Below are positions 1 through 8,500 of a stretch of DNA of 34,694 bases, one piece after another (positions within the stretch are counted from its first letter, which is position 1; each line of letters opens with the position of its first letter). The translations under genes were made by a program, and so were the position numbers. The notes below the pieces were generated by a model. That model had not been told where the DNA came from and ran no database searches. It saw nothing but the letters and a program-made list of their open reading frames with translations. Source of the DNA: Spirogloea muscicola (Eukaryota; Streptophyta; Zygnematophyceae; Spirogloeales; Spirogloeaceae); NCBI GenBank assembly GCA_009602725.1, contig WELB01000092.1:535650-570343 (forward strand). The letters are read 5' to 3'.

Positions 1-429
1 CGCTTCCCCTGGCCCCCTTCTCGTACTCTGTTCATTCTTTTTCGGGCTGGTTATTCCAGCCCCTATTCTCAATGGGCGAGCACTTTCCTCTGCGGCTGGC
101 CTCATCTCGGAGGAGCCTCTCTCACTGTGAAGCCCGCCACTTGCTGCCGCTGCCGCCTCCAGAGCCGCGGCCTCCTCCACATAGGAGGCGCAGCCGTAAG
201 CCCGCTTTCCTGCGAGGTGCCTCGCCGGTGCTCCACACTCAGGCCCTCCATCACTCAGGCACGCTCATTTTCTCGTCCACTGCCGCCCTCTGTCCAGCCC
301 GCTGTCCTGAGCCAGTCGTCCAGCTCGTTGCTGCAGGCAATCTGCCCGTGGCGAGTCTATTTCTGCGCCGGACGACTGCCCGAGGCCGCTTGCTCGAGCA
401 GGCGCCCACAGTCGTGACTCTGCGAGCCC
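1..429 (+). other. 5' flank of the TIR-NB-ARC-TPR gene
   Basis: This stretch precedes the TIR gene and holds no gene I recognise. It carries one copy of a GGGCTGG-centred element (26-87). It also has a short open frame at 127-417 in the same phase as the main coding sequence, closing with TGA 12 bases before the chosen ATG at 430. That frame is Cys/Ser/Pro-rich without recognisable domains and is best read as 5' UTR, possibly an upstream ORF. No obvious TATA box was seen. Confidence 0.5.
26..87 (+). repeat. GGGCTGG element, copy 1 (upstream of TIR gene)
   Basis: About 60 bases that align by eye with 5341-5400, and in the core with 5091-5133. The shared order is a T-rich lead-in (TTCATTCTTTTT-like), GGGCTGG, a short spacer, a CCAGCCC or CAGCCC return arm, then CTCA(A/T)TGGG(C/A)GAGC. 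GGGCTGG and CCAGCCC here can pair as a 7-bp stem with a 5-base loop. It lies about 340 bases upstream of the TIR-gene ATG. It could be a shared promoter or 5'-UTR element or an old dispersed repeat. Confidence 0.6.
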
Positions 430-3400
430 ATGACCGGCAGCTCCACTCCGTGGAAGCCGCCGCCAGGGCCGCTGGGGGCGCCCCTGCAGCCGTATGACGT
501 CTTCTTGTGCCACCGCGGGCCGGACACCAAGCGCGACTTCTGCACATTCCTGGCGCGCGAGCTGCGCCGCCAGCGCCTGGCCGTGTTCCTGGACGCGCGC
601 TCGCTGGCGCCCGGCGACCACGCGCCGGGCGCCATGGCCGCCGCAGCCGCCGCCGCGCGCCTCGGCGTCGTCGTCCTCTCCCGCGGCTTCTTCGCCAGCG
701 GCTACTGCATGCGCGAGCTGGAGGTCTTCCTGGACCGCGGCTGCGCGCTGCCCATCGTCGTGGGCCTGCGCGCCAGCGACGTGGACGCCGACGCCATCGT
801 GGCGGCGGCAGCGGGGCCGTGGCGCGACGGCGGCGGCGGCCGCCTGTGGGAGCGCTACGGCGGCGACGAGGCGGCGTGGCGGCGGGATGTCGCCCGCGTG
901 GCCGAGCTCACCATGGACAAGCTGAGCGACCACGGCGGGAGCTGGGACCTGTGCATCGACGTGGCGGTGCGCGCGGCCTGCGTGCGCCTCGGCCGGCCGC
1001 CGCCGTCCATGGCCGCCGTCGACACGACGCCGTTCCCGCGCAACGTCGAGTTCGTCGGCCGCGCGCCTCAGCTGGAGCGCCTGCGCCGCCTGCTGAGCCG
1101 CGACGGCCGCGCCGCCGTCTGCGGCCTCTTCGGCGTCGGCAAGACCCAGCTGGCGCTCGAGTACGTGCACCGCCACCGCAGCGCCTACGCCCGCATCCTC
1201 TGGCTCGACGCCTCCGGCGCCCGCCTCGGAGCCGCCTTCCTCGGCCTCGCCGCGCCGCTGGGCGTCGAGCTCTCCCCAGTGGAGGTGGGAGAGGAAGGAG
1301 CAGGGGCCGTGGTAGCCTGTGGTGGGCCATGTTCCCTGCGGCCGCCGCTACCTGGCTGCGACGCGGAGAAGCGCAACGTGGGCGCCGTGCGGCGGGCGCT
1401 CGGGGCCGACGGCGAGCCCACATTGCTCATCCTCGACAACCTGGAGCACGACGACGCCGCGCTGGCGGAGATGTTGCCGTCGGGCGAGACGTGCCGCGTG
1501 CTCGTGACAACGCGCCTCAGCGGCGTGTCCAACTTCCCGGAGCTCGCGCTCGACGTGCTGGCTCACTGCGACGCCATGGCGCTGCTACTCGGCAAGGAGG
1601 AGCTGGGCGGCGAGGAGCTAGAGGCTGCGGAGGACCTCGCGGGGAGGCTGGGGTACCTGACGCTTAGCCTTGCTTTCTGCCGGCGGCAGCTCGCTCACGG
1701 CTCCATGCTGCCCTCGCACCTGCTGCAACGAATGGAAGCCGAGGGCTCGCAGACGTTCGCTGCCGAGCCGGGGGACCCCGTGTTCCGGACGCACCCCAAT
1801 CTCGTGCGCCTCATCGATGCGAGTGTCGAGCTGCTGCGGACGGATGCCAACTTCGCTGCGGCGCACAGGGAGCTGGCTGTCGACATGGCGCACGCTGCGG
1901 GCTGGTTTGCAGATGCGCCCATCCCGGTCCGGCTGCTGGCTGAGGCGGCAGCCGTGCTCCCCAGCATGCGGCTGGCGCGGCAGCTCGCTGCAAGACAGGA
2001 GACTCCCAGAGCTCAACATCGAGCAACACAGGAAGAGGAAGCCGAAGTGGAGGACGTTGCTCATAGGGATCCATGGGCCTCTGCAACTACGACTGACGAG
2101 CTGCAATATCATTCTCTGGGGAGTAACACGGAGTTGGTGGAGGCGGCGGAGGATGCCAGCGGCGGGCACAGGCCGGGCACCAGCCACATCCGGTTGGGAG
2201 TGGCGACCGACCGTCAGAAGTCGGCTGCGACAGACGAGGCGGTTCGGCTGCTGGTGCACTATGGCATGGCGAGGCGCGCCAAGCGCGACAGCTCCCTCAT
2301 CTTCCACCGCCTGGTGCAGGAGTACGGCAAGGCCAAGGGTGGCGCTGAGGCTGGCGTGGCCATGGTGGCCAGCCTCTGCACCTCCAGCGCTTGCGTGGAG
2401 ACGCACCCGGAGCACTTTGACAATGCCATGCATGCTGCTCTCGGTTGCCGGTCTCGCCCCCCTGCGCTCAAGCTCCCCGACAACCTGCTGGCGAGGTTCG
2501 TGGAGGGCCCTGCGCTGCGGCTCATGAAATTCCTCAGCGTCGTGCTGCGGCAGTACTCCGGCGCCTTGGAGATCGCCGACCGCCTTGCTTGGGCTGCAGA
2601 GCACCGGCTGCAGGCCTACCCAGGCGTCTGCGCATCAGTGTTCGAGCGAAGGTCCTGGATGCTGGGCCTGCTCGGGCGGTACACGGAAGCGGAGCAGCTG
2701 AGCCGCCGCGCGCTGAAGCTGCGGCGCAAGCGGCAGACGGCCGCAAACTCCGCGCAGCTCGTGAGTCAGTCGCTGATGACACTTGCCAGCCAGCTCCGTA
2801 ACAGCGGCAAGTACGGCGAAGCGGAGGAGGTGTGCAAGGAGGCGCTCGACATCCGCGAGCGGCGCTTTGGGAAGAAGCACAGCCTGGTCGCCACGACACT
2901 CAACCTGCTGGCAGAGCTCTGCCACAACCAGGGGAAGCACAGCGAGGCAGAGGACCTCGCGCTGCGGGCGCTCAGCATCCGGCGATCGACTACGTCGAGA
3001 CAGGGCCGGCTATTCAGTGCCACGCCGCTGGTCCGGCTGGCGATCGTGCTGGAGACAGTCGGCCGGCATGCGGAGGCGGAGAAGTACGCGAGCGAGGGCC
3101 TGACCATCCGTCAGGAGCTACTCAGCCCACGCAGCCCCGAGATCAGCATCTGCCTAACCACTCTGGCGGCCACGCTAGCGTCACAGGGCCGGCTTGCCGA
3201 GGCCGAGAGCAAGGCGCGCGAGGCGAGGCGCATCTCCGAGGCCGCCTTTGGCGTGGGCCACCCAATCACGGCGTTCGCGCTCGACGGCCTCGCCAACGTG
3301 CTCAAGCATCTCGGCAAGCCCAACTTCGTCGAGGCAGAGGACCTGTTCTGCCAGGTGGTGAAGATCCGCGAAGCCAAGCTTGGGCGCGAGCACAGCCTCA

Positions 3401-4032
3401 CAGCAAGTGCATATCGCGACTATGCCGACCTGCTCATGCGCATCGGCGACTTGCGGTGGACCGAGATAGAGCAGCTGCTGAAGTCTGCCTTGCGCATCCA
3501 TCGGGCCGTCGCAATGGCCAGCTCGCCAGGCGACCTCCAGCTGGCCCGCACTCTGGCAAAGCTCGCGGAGCTTTATAACGAGCAGCAGCGCCACGAAGAG
3601 GCGGAGCCGCTGCTGCGAGAGAGCATCTCCATTGCCAAGCAGGTCCTGGGCAGCGGGCATGCGGAGACGCAGCGCTTGCTCGAGGCCTTGCGTCGGTCGC
3701 TGCAAGGCCAGGAGTGCTTCCAAGAAGAGGAGAGCGTCATCCGAAGCGTCTTGCAACTCCAGGCAGAGGACCGTGGCCACCGGAATGCATGCTCAGGCCG
3801 CCTGCTGGTGCGCCTCGGCTCCTTGATGACAGGTGACACCCGAAAGCAGGAGTTGTTGGACGAGATGAGCCTCGTGCTGGAGGCCAAGCGTGCAGAGTTG
3901 GGCGCGCGGCACGCTGACGTTCTGAGCCTAGCAAGGAAGGTGCGGACTCTGCGACGGCAACGACTCCTCAAAGTCGCCTCGACTTGGAAAGGTGAATACT
4001 CTCGCCAACCCTGTGGTGTCCTGTGGTGCTAA
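430..4032 (+). CDS. TIR-NB-ARC-TPR protein (NLR-like immune receptor / STAND NTPase)
   Basis: One open frame of 1,200 codons. The TIR domain (about residues 22-150) opens with YDVFLCHRGPDTK, the plant-like form, and keeps a Glu in CMRELEVF (E96), at the place of the catalytic Glu of NAD-cleaving TIRs. The NB-ARC module follows: FVGR at 208-211, Walker A GLFGVGKT at 232-239 (K238), the Walker B-like LLILDNL with D336, VLVTTR at 357-362, and FHRLVQ at 625-630 at the MHD-equivalent site. From about 735 to 1110 there are 42-residue kinesin-light-chain-type TPRs with the EAE pattern. By family, TPRs sense a ligand or partner, NB-ARC oligomerises and TIR makes a nucleotide signal; that role is inferred here. 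ATG 430 was chosen because TIR starts 21 residues later and the frame is closed upstream. It is GC-rich and nearly intron-free, unlike its neighbours; an 84-base in-frame intron (1285-1368) is possible. Residues 665-735 and the last 40 resemble nothing I know. Confidence 0.93.
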   Translation: MTGSSTPWKPPPGPLGAPLQPYDVFLCHRGPDTKRDFCTFLARELRRQRLAVFLDARSLAPGDHAPGAMAAAAAAARLGVVVLSRGFFASGYCMRELEVFLDRGCALPIVVGLRASDVDADAIVAAAAGPWRDGGGGRLWERYGGDEAAWRRDVARVAELTMDKLSDHGGSWDLCIDVAVRAACVRLGRPPPSMAAVDTTPFPRNVEFVGRAPQLERLRRLLSRDGRAAVCGLFGVGKTQLALEYVHRHRSAYARILWLDASGARLGAAFLGLAAPLGVELSPVEVGEEGAGAVVACGGPCSLRPPLPGCDAEKRNVGAVRRALGADGEPTLLILDNLEHDDAALAEMLPSGETCRVLVTTRLSGVSNFPELALDVLAHCDAMALLLGKEELGGEELEAAEDLAGRLGYLTLSLAFCRRQLAHGSMLPSHLLQRMEAEGSQTFAAEPGDPVFRTHPNLVRLIDASVELLRTDANFAAAHRELAVDMAHAAGWFADAPIPVRLLAEAAAVLPSMRLARQLAARQETPRAQHRATQEEEAEVEDVAHRDPWASATTTDELQYHSLGSNTELVEAAEDASGGHRPGTSHIRLGVATDRQKSAATDEAVRLLVHYGMARRAKRDSSLIFHRLVQEYGKAKGGAEAGVAMVASLCTSSACVETHPEHFDNAMHAALGCRSRPPALKLPDNLLARFVEGPALRLMKFLSVVLRQYSGALEIADRLAWAAEHRLQAYPGVCASVFERRSWMLGLLGRYTEAEQLSRRALKLRRKRQTAANSAQLVSQSLMTLASQLRNSGKYGEAEEVCKEALDIRERRFGKKHSLVATTLNLLAELCHNQGKHSEAEDLALRALSIRRSTTSRQGRLFSATPLVRLAIVLETVGRHAEAEKYASEGLTIRQELLSPRSPEISICLTTLAATLASQGRLAEAESKAREARRISEAAFGVGHPITAFALDGLANVLKHLGKPNFVEAEDLFCQVVKIREAKLGREHSLTASAYRDYADLLMRIGDLRWTEIEQLLKSALRIHRAVAMASSPGDLQLARTLAKLAELYNEQQRHEEAEPLLRESISIAKQVLGSGHAETQRLLEALRRSLQGQECFQEEESVIRSVLQLQAEDRGHRNACSGRLLVRLGSLMTGDTRKQELLDEMSLVLEAKRAELGARHADVLSLARKVRTLRRQRLLKVASTWKGEYSRQPCGVLWC
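1285..1368 (+). other. Candidate in-frame intron in the NB-ARC coding region
   Basis: The segment begins GTGGGA after a GAG codon and ends GCGGAG before AAG. It is 84 bases long, in phase 0, and has no in-frame stop. Removing it joins ...LSPVE directly to KRNVGAVRRAL, which gives a compact NB-ARC between the P-loop and the LLILDN strand. The 28 residues it would encode (Gly/Cys/Pro-rich) match no NB-ARC motif. This is inference; it could equally be a lineage-specific insertion. Confidence 0.4.
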
Positions 4033-4469
4033 CACACACACAACTTCATGGTGCATGATGCCAGTAGGGGCAGTTCTTAACCATGCGTCAAGTGCAACAA
4101 TCACTACGAAACCCAGAAAGTACTTGCGTCAGGAGACCCAGCTGTTACGTGCAGAGTTGCATCAGAGGCTGGGTCATACTATTGTTTACCCAAGCACACA
4201 CATATGCTGATGCGCTTCTCACAATTTAGAAAGAATAGGCCAAAATAGTTTGTATTGAAGAGCACGGAGGTGCAATACAGCGAGGTGGCCTGCAGGCAGC
4301 ACCATCAATTGACAATACCGTGTGCTGCTTTGGTGTGGCAGGTCATACCACCGTGCAGATAGCTGTGCAGCTCCTAGCCTTGGCCATTCTACGCCTCCCA
4401 TTGTGCTCATGCTGAGCACACTCTTCCCTTTACAACCTGGCAATTACCCTTAGTAACCGCGACAGGCCT

Positions 4470-4498
4470 TTCCTTTCCTGATACCATCAGGAAAGGAA
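4470..4498. repeat. Perfect 13-bp inverted repeat (hairpin), 3-base loop
   Basis: TTCCTTTCCTGAT at 4470-4482 is the exact reverse complement of ATCAGGAAAGGAA at 4486-4498, with ACC between. It sits about 440 bases after the TIR-gene stop, just before the tandem repeat. It could fold in RNA from either strand, could mark a 3' end, or could be a small palindromic insertion. Function is unknown. Confidence 0.85.
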
Positions 4499-4507
4499 TC
4501 CCAGGAA

Positions 4508-4734
4508 ATCCATCAGAAAGTCATGACACGCCAGGACAAAGTGCAAGAAGCTGCACCTCGTTATTGTTTAATCTTTTAGGTGCACATTCACAGCTACCCA
4601 GCCACACTTTCTGATACCAATTCATCCATAACAAAGTCATGAGAGACAACAGGACGAAGTGCAAGAAGCTGCACCTCGTCATTCTTTATTCTTTCAAGAA
4701 CACATTCACACCTACCCCAGCCACACCTTCTGAT
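4508..4734. repeat. Tandem duplication, period about 116 bp, two diverged copies
   Basis: Copy A (4508-4615) and copy B (4624-4734) share the blocks ATCCAT, AAAGTCATGA, AAGTGCAAGAAGCTGCACCT, CACATTCACA and CAGCCACAC(T/C)TTCTGAT in the same order. Each copy also holds a small hairpin, GTGCA-AGAAGC-TGCAC. The copies differ by substitutions and small indels, so the duplication is not recent. No coding potential is shared. Confidence 0.8.
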
Positions 4735-5090
4735 GGAAGAACGTCCTGTTGCACTTGTCTGTCAGCAGTCTGCCAGCAGTTTAGCCTGCTGATGCAAGCC
4801 CTCGCTCGGCCACCGCTCGGACCTTCCTTTACTGAATATGCATGTTATTTCCACTTTCACAGACTTCAATTGCAAGTAGCATTTCAGAAGCACTTGACGC
4901 GATGCTTTGGGTTGAATCCTTTGGAGAGGTTGGGGCCATTGGGGGGATGGCCAGTCGCGCATGCATGCATGCTCCTTCAAGAGCCAGGGCGGACAACAGT
5001 AACTGTGACCGAACAAGATGGGCAACGCACAAGAGCGGATGTCTATTGATTCAGGACCATCCAGACCCGGCGATCGTTTAGAACCTTCAG

Positions 5091-5133
5091 ACCTTGTCCA
5101 TTCCTTTTGGGCTGGCCTCTCCCAGCCACCAGT
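5091..5133 (+). repeat. GGGCTGG element, copy 2 (upstream of CysRS)
   Basis: ACCTTGTCCATTCCTTTT leads into GGGCTGG and then CCTCTCCCAGCC. This matches the lead-in and hairpin core of copies 1 and 3. Similarity fades after the return arm, so it looks like a partial or more diverged copy. It lies about 330 bases before the CysRS ATG. Confidence 0.5.
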
Positions 5134-5340
5134 TAATCTGGCCGCGCTTGCTTTCGTTTAGACAGCAACCTGCCTTAACACTGCTTGATACTTTCATTGC
5201 GGCGCTCCTGATAGAGAGAAGGCGCACGGTGCGCATGAGGTAAGAGGGTGGCCAGTTTAAGCCAGGACACTGTTTAGGCTGAAGCTAGTGAAGCTCATAA
5301 ATCAAAGCAACGAAGGATTAGCTTACCAGCTTACTTCGAA

Positions 5341-5400
5341 CCTTGTCAATTCTTTTCGGGCTGGCTTCTCACAGCCCTTGCCCTCATTGGGAGAGCCACT
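5341..5400 (+). repeat. GGGCTGG element, copy 3 (proximal to CysRS start)
   Basis: The copy most like copy 1: TTGTCAATTCTTTTC, GGGCTGG, a short spacer, CAGCCC, then CTCATTGGGAGAGCCACTT. It ends about 55 bases before the CysRS ATG, so it lies in the proximal promoter or 5' UTR. Confidence 0.6.
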
Positions 5401-5455
5401 TCTTCTACCAGACGGCAGCACAGTGCCACTATTCTGCGGCCCCCCGCGACACGCC

Positions 5456-5525
5456 ATGGACGGCCCCGCGGCGGCGGCGGCGGCGGCGGCCTCCGCTCGA
5501 TGGCGCCCGCCGCCGGGCGCCGCAA

Positions 5526-5556
<31 letters not shown>

Positions 5557-8500
5557 CTTGCGCGTGAGCAACAGCCTCTGCAACGAGAAGGTGCCGTTCG
5601 TGGCGAGCTCTGGCGGCCGCCAAGGTGAGCCAGCTCCACGACGTCGCCGTCTGAGCGGGCAGACAACAACGCTCGCCGTGAGTCCATTGCCGTGGACGCC
5701 GCCTGGCCGCGGCCTCGCGGAAGCCGAGAGTTCAGCGTGCCGCTCAGACTCTTGTTGTGCGGCTTCTCGGCGCTTCGCTGGCCAGTGACGTGGTACATCT
5801 GCGGTCCGACGGTCTACGACTCGTCTCACGTCGGCCACGCCCGGACCTACCTCGCCTTCGACATCATTCGCCGCATCCTGGAGGTGACTGGCCACGCAGT
5901 CTCGCTCTATCTGCTGTCTGTATGTTTTCAGTATGTGCATCTGAGGATTATGCTCTGTTACAGCCGCGCTTACTGGCTGTGAGCAGCCAGTAAGAGTGTC
6001 AACACACTGCGCCTGAGCAGGCTGCTTAGCTAGGGGGCTTGCTGACGGCCTGAGGCAGAGCTGTCAGACTCCTCTGAAATGTTCCTCTTCGGTCTTAATC
6101 AGAGGACAATGTAGATGCATTGTATGTCTGTCTTGCTGCTCACAGCTGCTCACAGGTGCCTGTATTTGCGTCTCTGAGCTCAGGACTACTTTGGCTATCA
6201 GATATTCTACGTGATGAATGTGACGGATGTGGATGACAAGATTATCCACAGGGCTCGGCGGAATCACCTTCTGAACGAGTACCTGGGCAACAATATAGAC
6301 CCAAAGCAGGTGGCTTAGCTGTCTCAGGCTGTACTTTCTTAGTATGTTGCTGTAGAGCTCAAAATTATAACTTTCTCAGGATGGCTTGTCAACTTGTAGG
6401 CAGCTGCAAGTATGTGAGAATCTGTACTACTCTTCCATGTTGGCAGGTCCAAGTTGACATACAGCAGGCACTGAAGGCAGGTCTTGTGAAGCAAGAAGAG
6501 AAGGTAGTGAGCTTGAGTTGTTCCACAGACCTTTAGTGTTGCATTGCCAAAGCCCCTCCATAAGCATCCATGCAGGATATGTATCTAAGCATCATTGGTT
6601 TAGTCCTTATCCTTTGGACAGGGCATATTGCTTGTAAAATTTAGATGGTCCAAGTCATGGTTATAGCCATGAGCTTGCTGAAGCTTTTGCAAAGTGGACA
6701 TTGAGAGTTCTAGCTGCACTATGCCAGCAACTGTTGCAGCAGCACAGACAGAATCTATTTCTGGGTGCGCAGAATCAAATGTACTTTGTAGCTCTTCCTC
6801 CCACTGAGCTTCAGCCTGTAGAGTTGCAGATTCGCAGAACGCAGGAGACCGCTGCTGCTGCTGGAGGCTCCCGCCAAAAGGAGGAGCTTGCCACAGTAAG
6901 ATCTTTGCTACAATGCAGTAGTGCGCTTTGTTGCTAACACATGGAAATGGTAGACAAGGGATGCTCAATGTATCTCCCAAAGTCATCCAGCATTGAGGCC
7001 AGCTTGTGGCGTCTGTAACAGGCTAGAATGCTTCTGGCCTAGGAGAGGCTCATTGACTCATTGACTACTTTACTCTTCACAGCAAGTTGCTCAGGAGGAG
7101 TTGAAGTTGCATCAGCTCCAGGAGAAAATAGGTGGACTTGAAGAGAAGCTGGCAAGTGCTAAAGATACTCTGAGTGTGGCTGATCTCATCGCACTCGGAG
7201 GAGATAGCCTGTGTGGGGAGCTGGATGCTCAACGAGGAGCCCAGGTCACAGATCAATCAATATATCGCAAGCACACAGCCAGGTTTTGCACGCCACCTAT
7301 TTGTCATTTTAGTGTGTCTGAGGTGCTGTATATCCTGCAGATGGTTGATAATGTACCTTGCGTGTCGTGCGCTGGTTGTTACATACTCGTGCAGGTATGA
7401 AGAGGAGTTTTTCAAGGACATGGCTGCTCTTGGTGTGCGACCTCCCGACGTGCTTACGCGTGTCACAGAGTAAGCTGCTGCGTTGTGGCCCAATGTTATA
7501 GCTGCGGCTGCTGAGGGCAACTGCTGGCAAAGAAAGAGGTCCGAGTGAGTGATCAGATTAAGATCCAGCATAGGGGAGTTGAGGTCAGATTAACTTCATG
7601 CCAAAGTATGGTCTATTGCCACTCCTTGGTGGCTCCTCTTGGCTTCAGCCTGTCCATCAGCTCACCTTGTTATCCATACATTGCACACTAGGTCTTGCAA
7701 ATTGCAGGCACTGCATCACTCATTACGACTTGCTTCCTCGAATGGCCTTGTACTTTGCAGTATAGCAAGGGGTTGACTCCTTACCTTGCATGCAGGTACA
7801 TTGAGCCAATTATCAGCTATGTGGCCAAGATAGTGGAGAGGGGTCTCGCCTATGAATCGAATCGAAGTGTTTATTTTGATACACTGGCCTTCAGGTGCTC
7901 CACCTGATTTAAGCATGCTCAAGGATAAACTGTGGTTGCAGTGGAACAATACTTACCGCCTCTCACCATCTATAGAATGAGTTCGTGGAAGAATCAGATG
8001 CAACTTCCCTCTTTGGTGGGATCTCGCTAGTAACAAAGACTTCTTCGCTAAAGGGCCCAAAGACGCCAGAGAGTCACCTTGTGCAGGATAGCAAGAGAAC
8101 ATGGGTTGCAACTGCTTTAATGTAGCTCACAATGCCGGCAGGAATGCAGGGCATGTGTATGGGAAGCTGTGCCCATGGGCGGTCGGCAGCGCCGCTTTAG
8201 CGTCAGAGTCTGAGGCTGACTTTGAAACTACTGGAAAGCGCAGTCCGAATGATTTTGCTCTCTGGAAGGTACGGTTGCCTTGACAGCAGGATGCAGAAGT
8301 TGCGTGCTTGTCCCAATCACTATTTCAGGTTGGCAAGCTCAGGTCTTTGCATGCAGAGATGGACAGGTACCATCGAGAGTGTGTGTGAGAATGACATGTT
8401 GTCACCCACAAGGCAGCCTTGCAAGACAGCTGCAATCAGATAAGGAGAGGTGGTCCTCTCAGACAATTGTTATCGCCAACTGCTGTAAATGATATGGCAG

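Larger units (their letters stand above)
4033..5455. other. Intergenic region between the TIR gene and CysRS
   Basis: About 1.4 kb with no convincing gene: the open frames on both strands are short and lack recognisable domains. It should contain the 3' UTR of the TIR gene and the promoter of CysRS. Structured items inside are a perfect hairpin (4470-4498), a tandem duplication (4508-4734), a GCATGCATGCATGC run near 4960-4973 and two GGGCTGG elements (5091-5133 and 5341-5400). The rest shows nothing I can assign. Confidence 0.6.

Noticed and set aside
265-1176. Long open frame antisense to the TIR domain (303 codons), and a 328-codon one at 1618-2604 on the minus strand
   Set aside because: Ala/Arg/His-rich composition without domains; typical shadow frames opposite a GC-rich gene.
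507-1667. Alternative 386-codon frame inside the TIR gene
   Set aside because: Arg/Pro/Ala-rich shadow of the real frame, with no recognisable motif.
4639-5049. 136-codon open frame in the intergenic region
   Set aside because: No domain, spans the tandem repeat, and has no supporting context.
5330-5345. GGTTCGAAG on the minus strand, like a tRNA T-loop
   Set aside because: No 5-bp T-stem and no acceptor, D or anticodon arms around it. The same applies to TTCGAAG near 17868.
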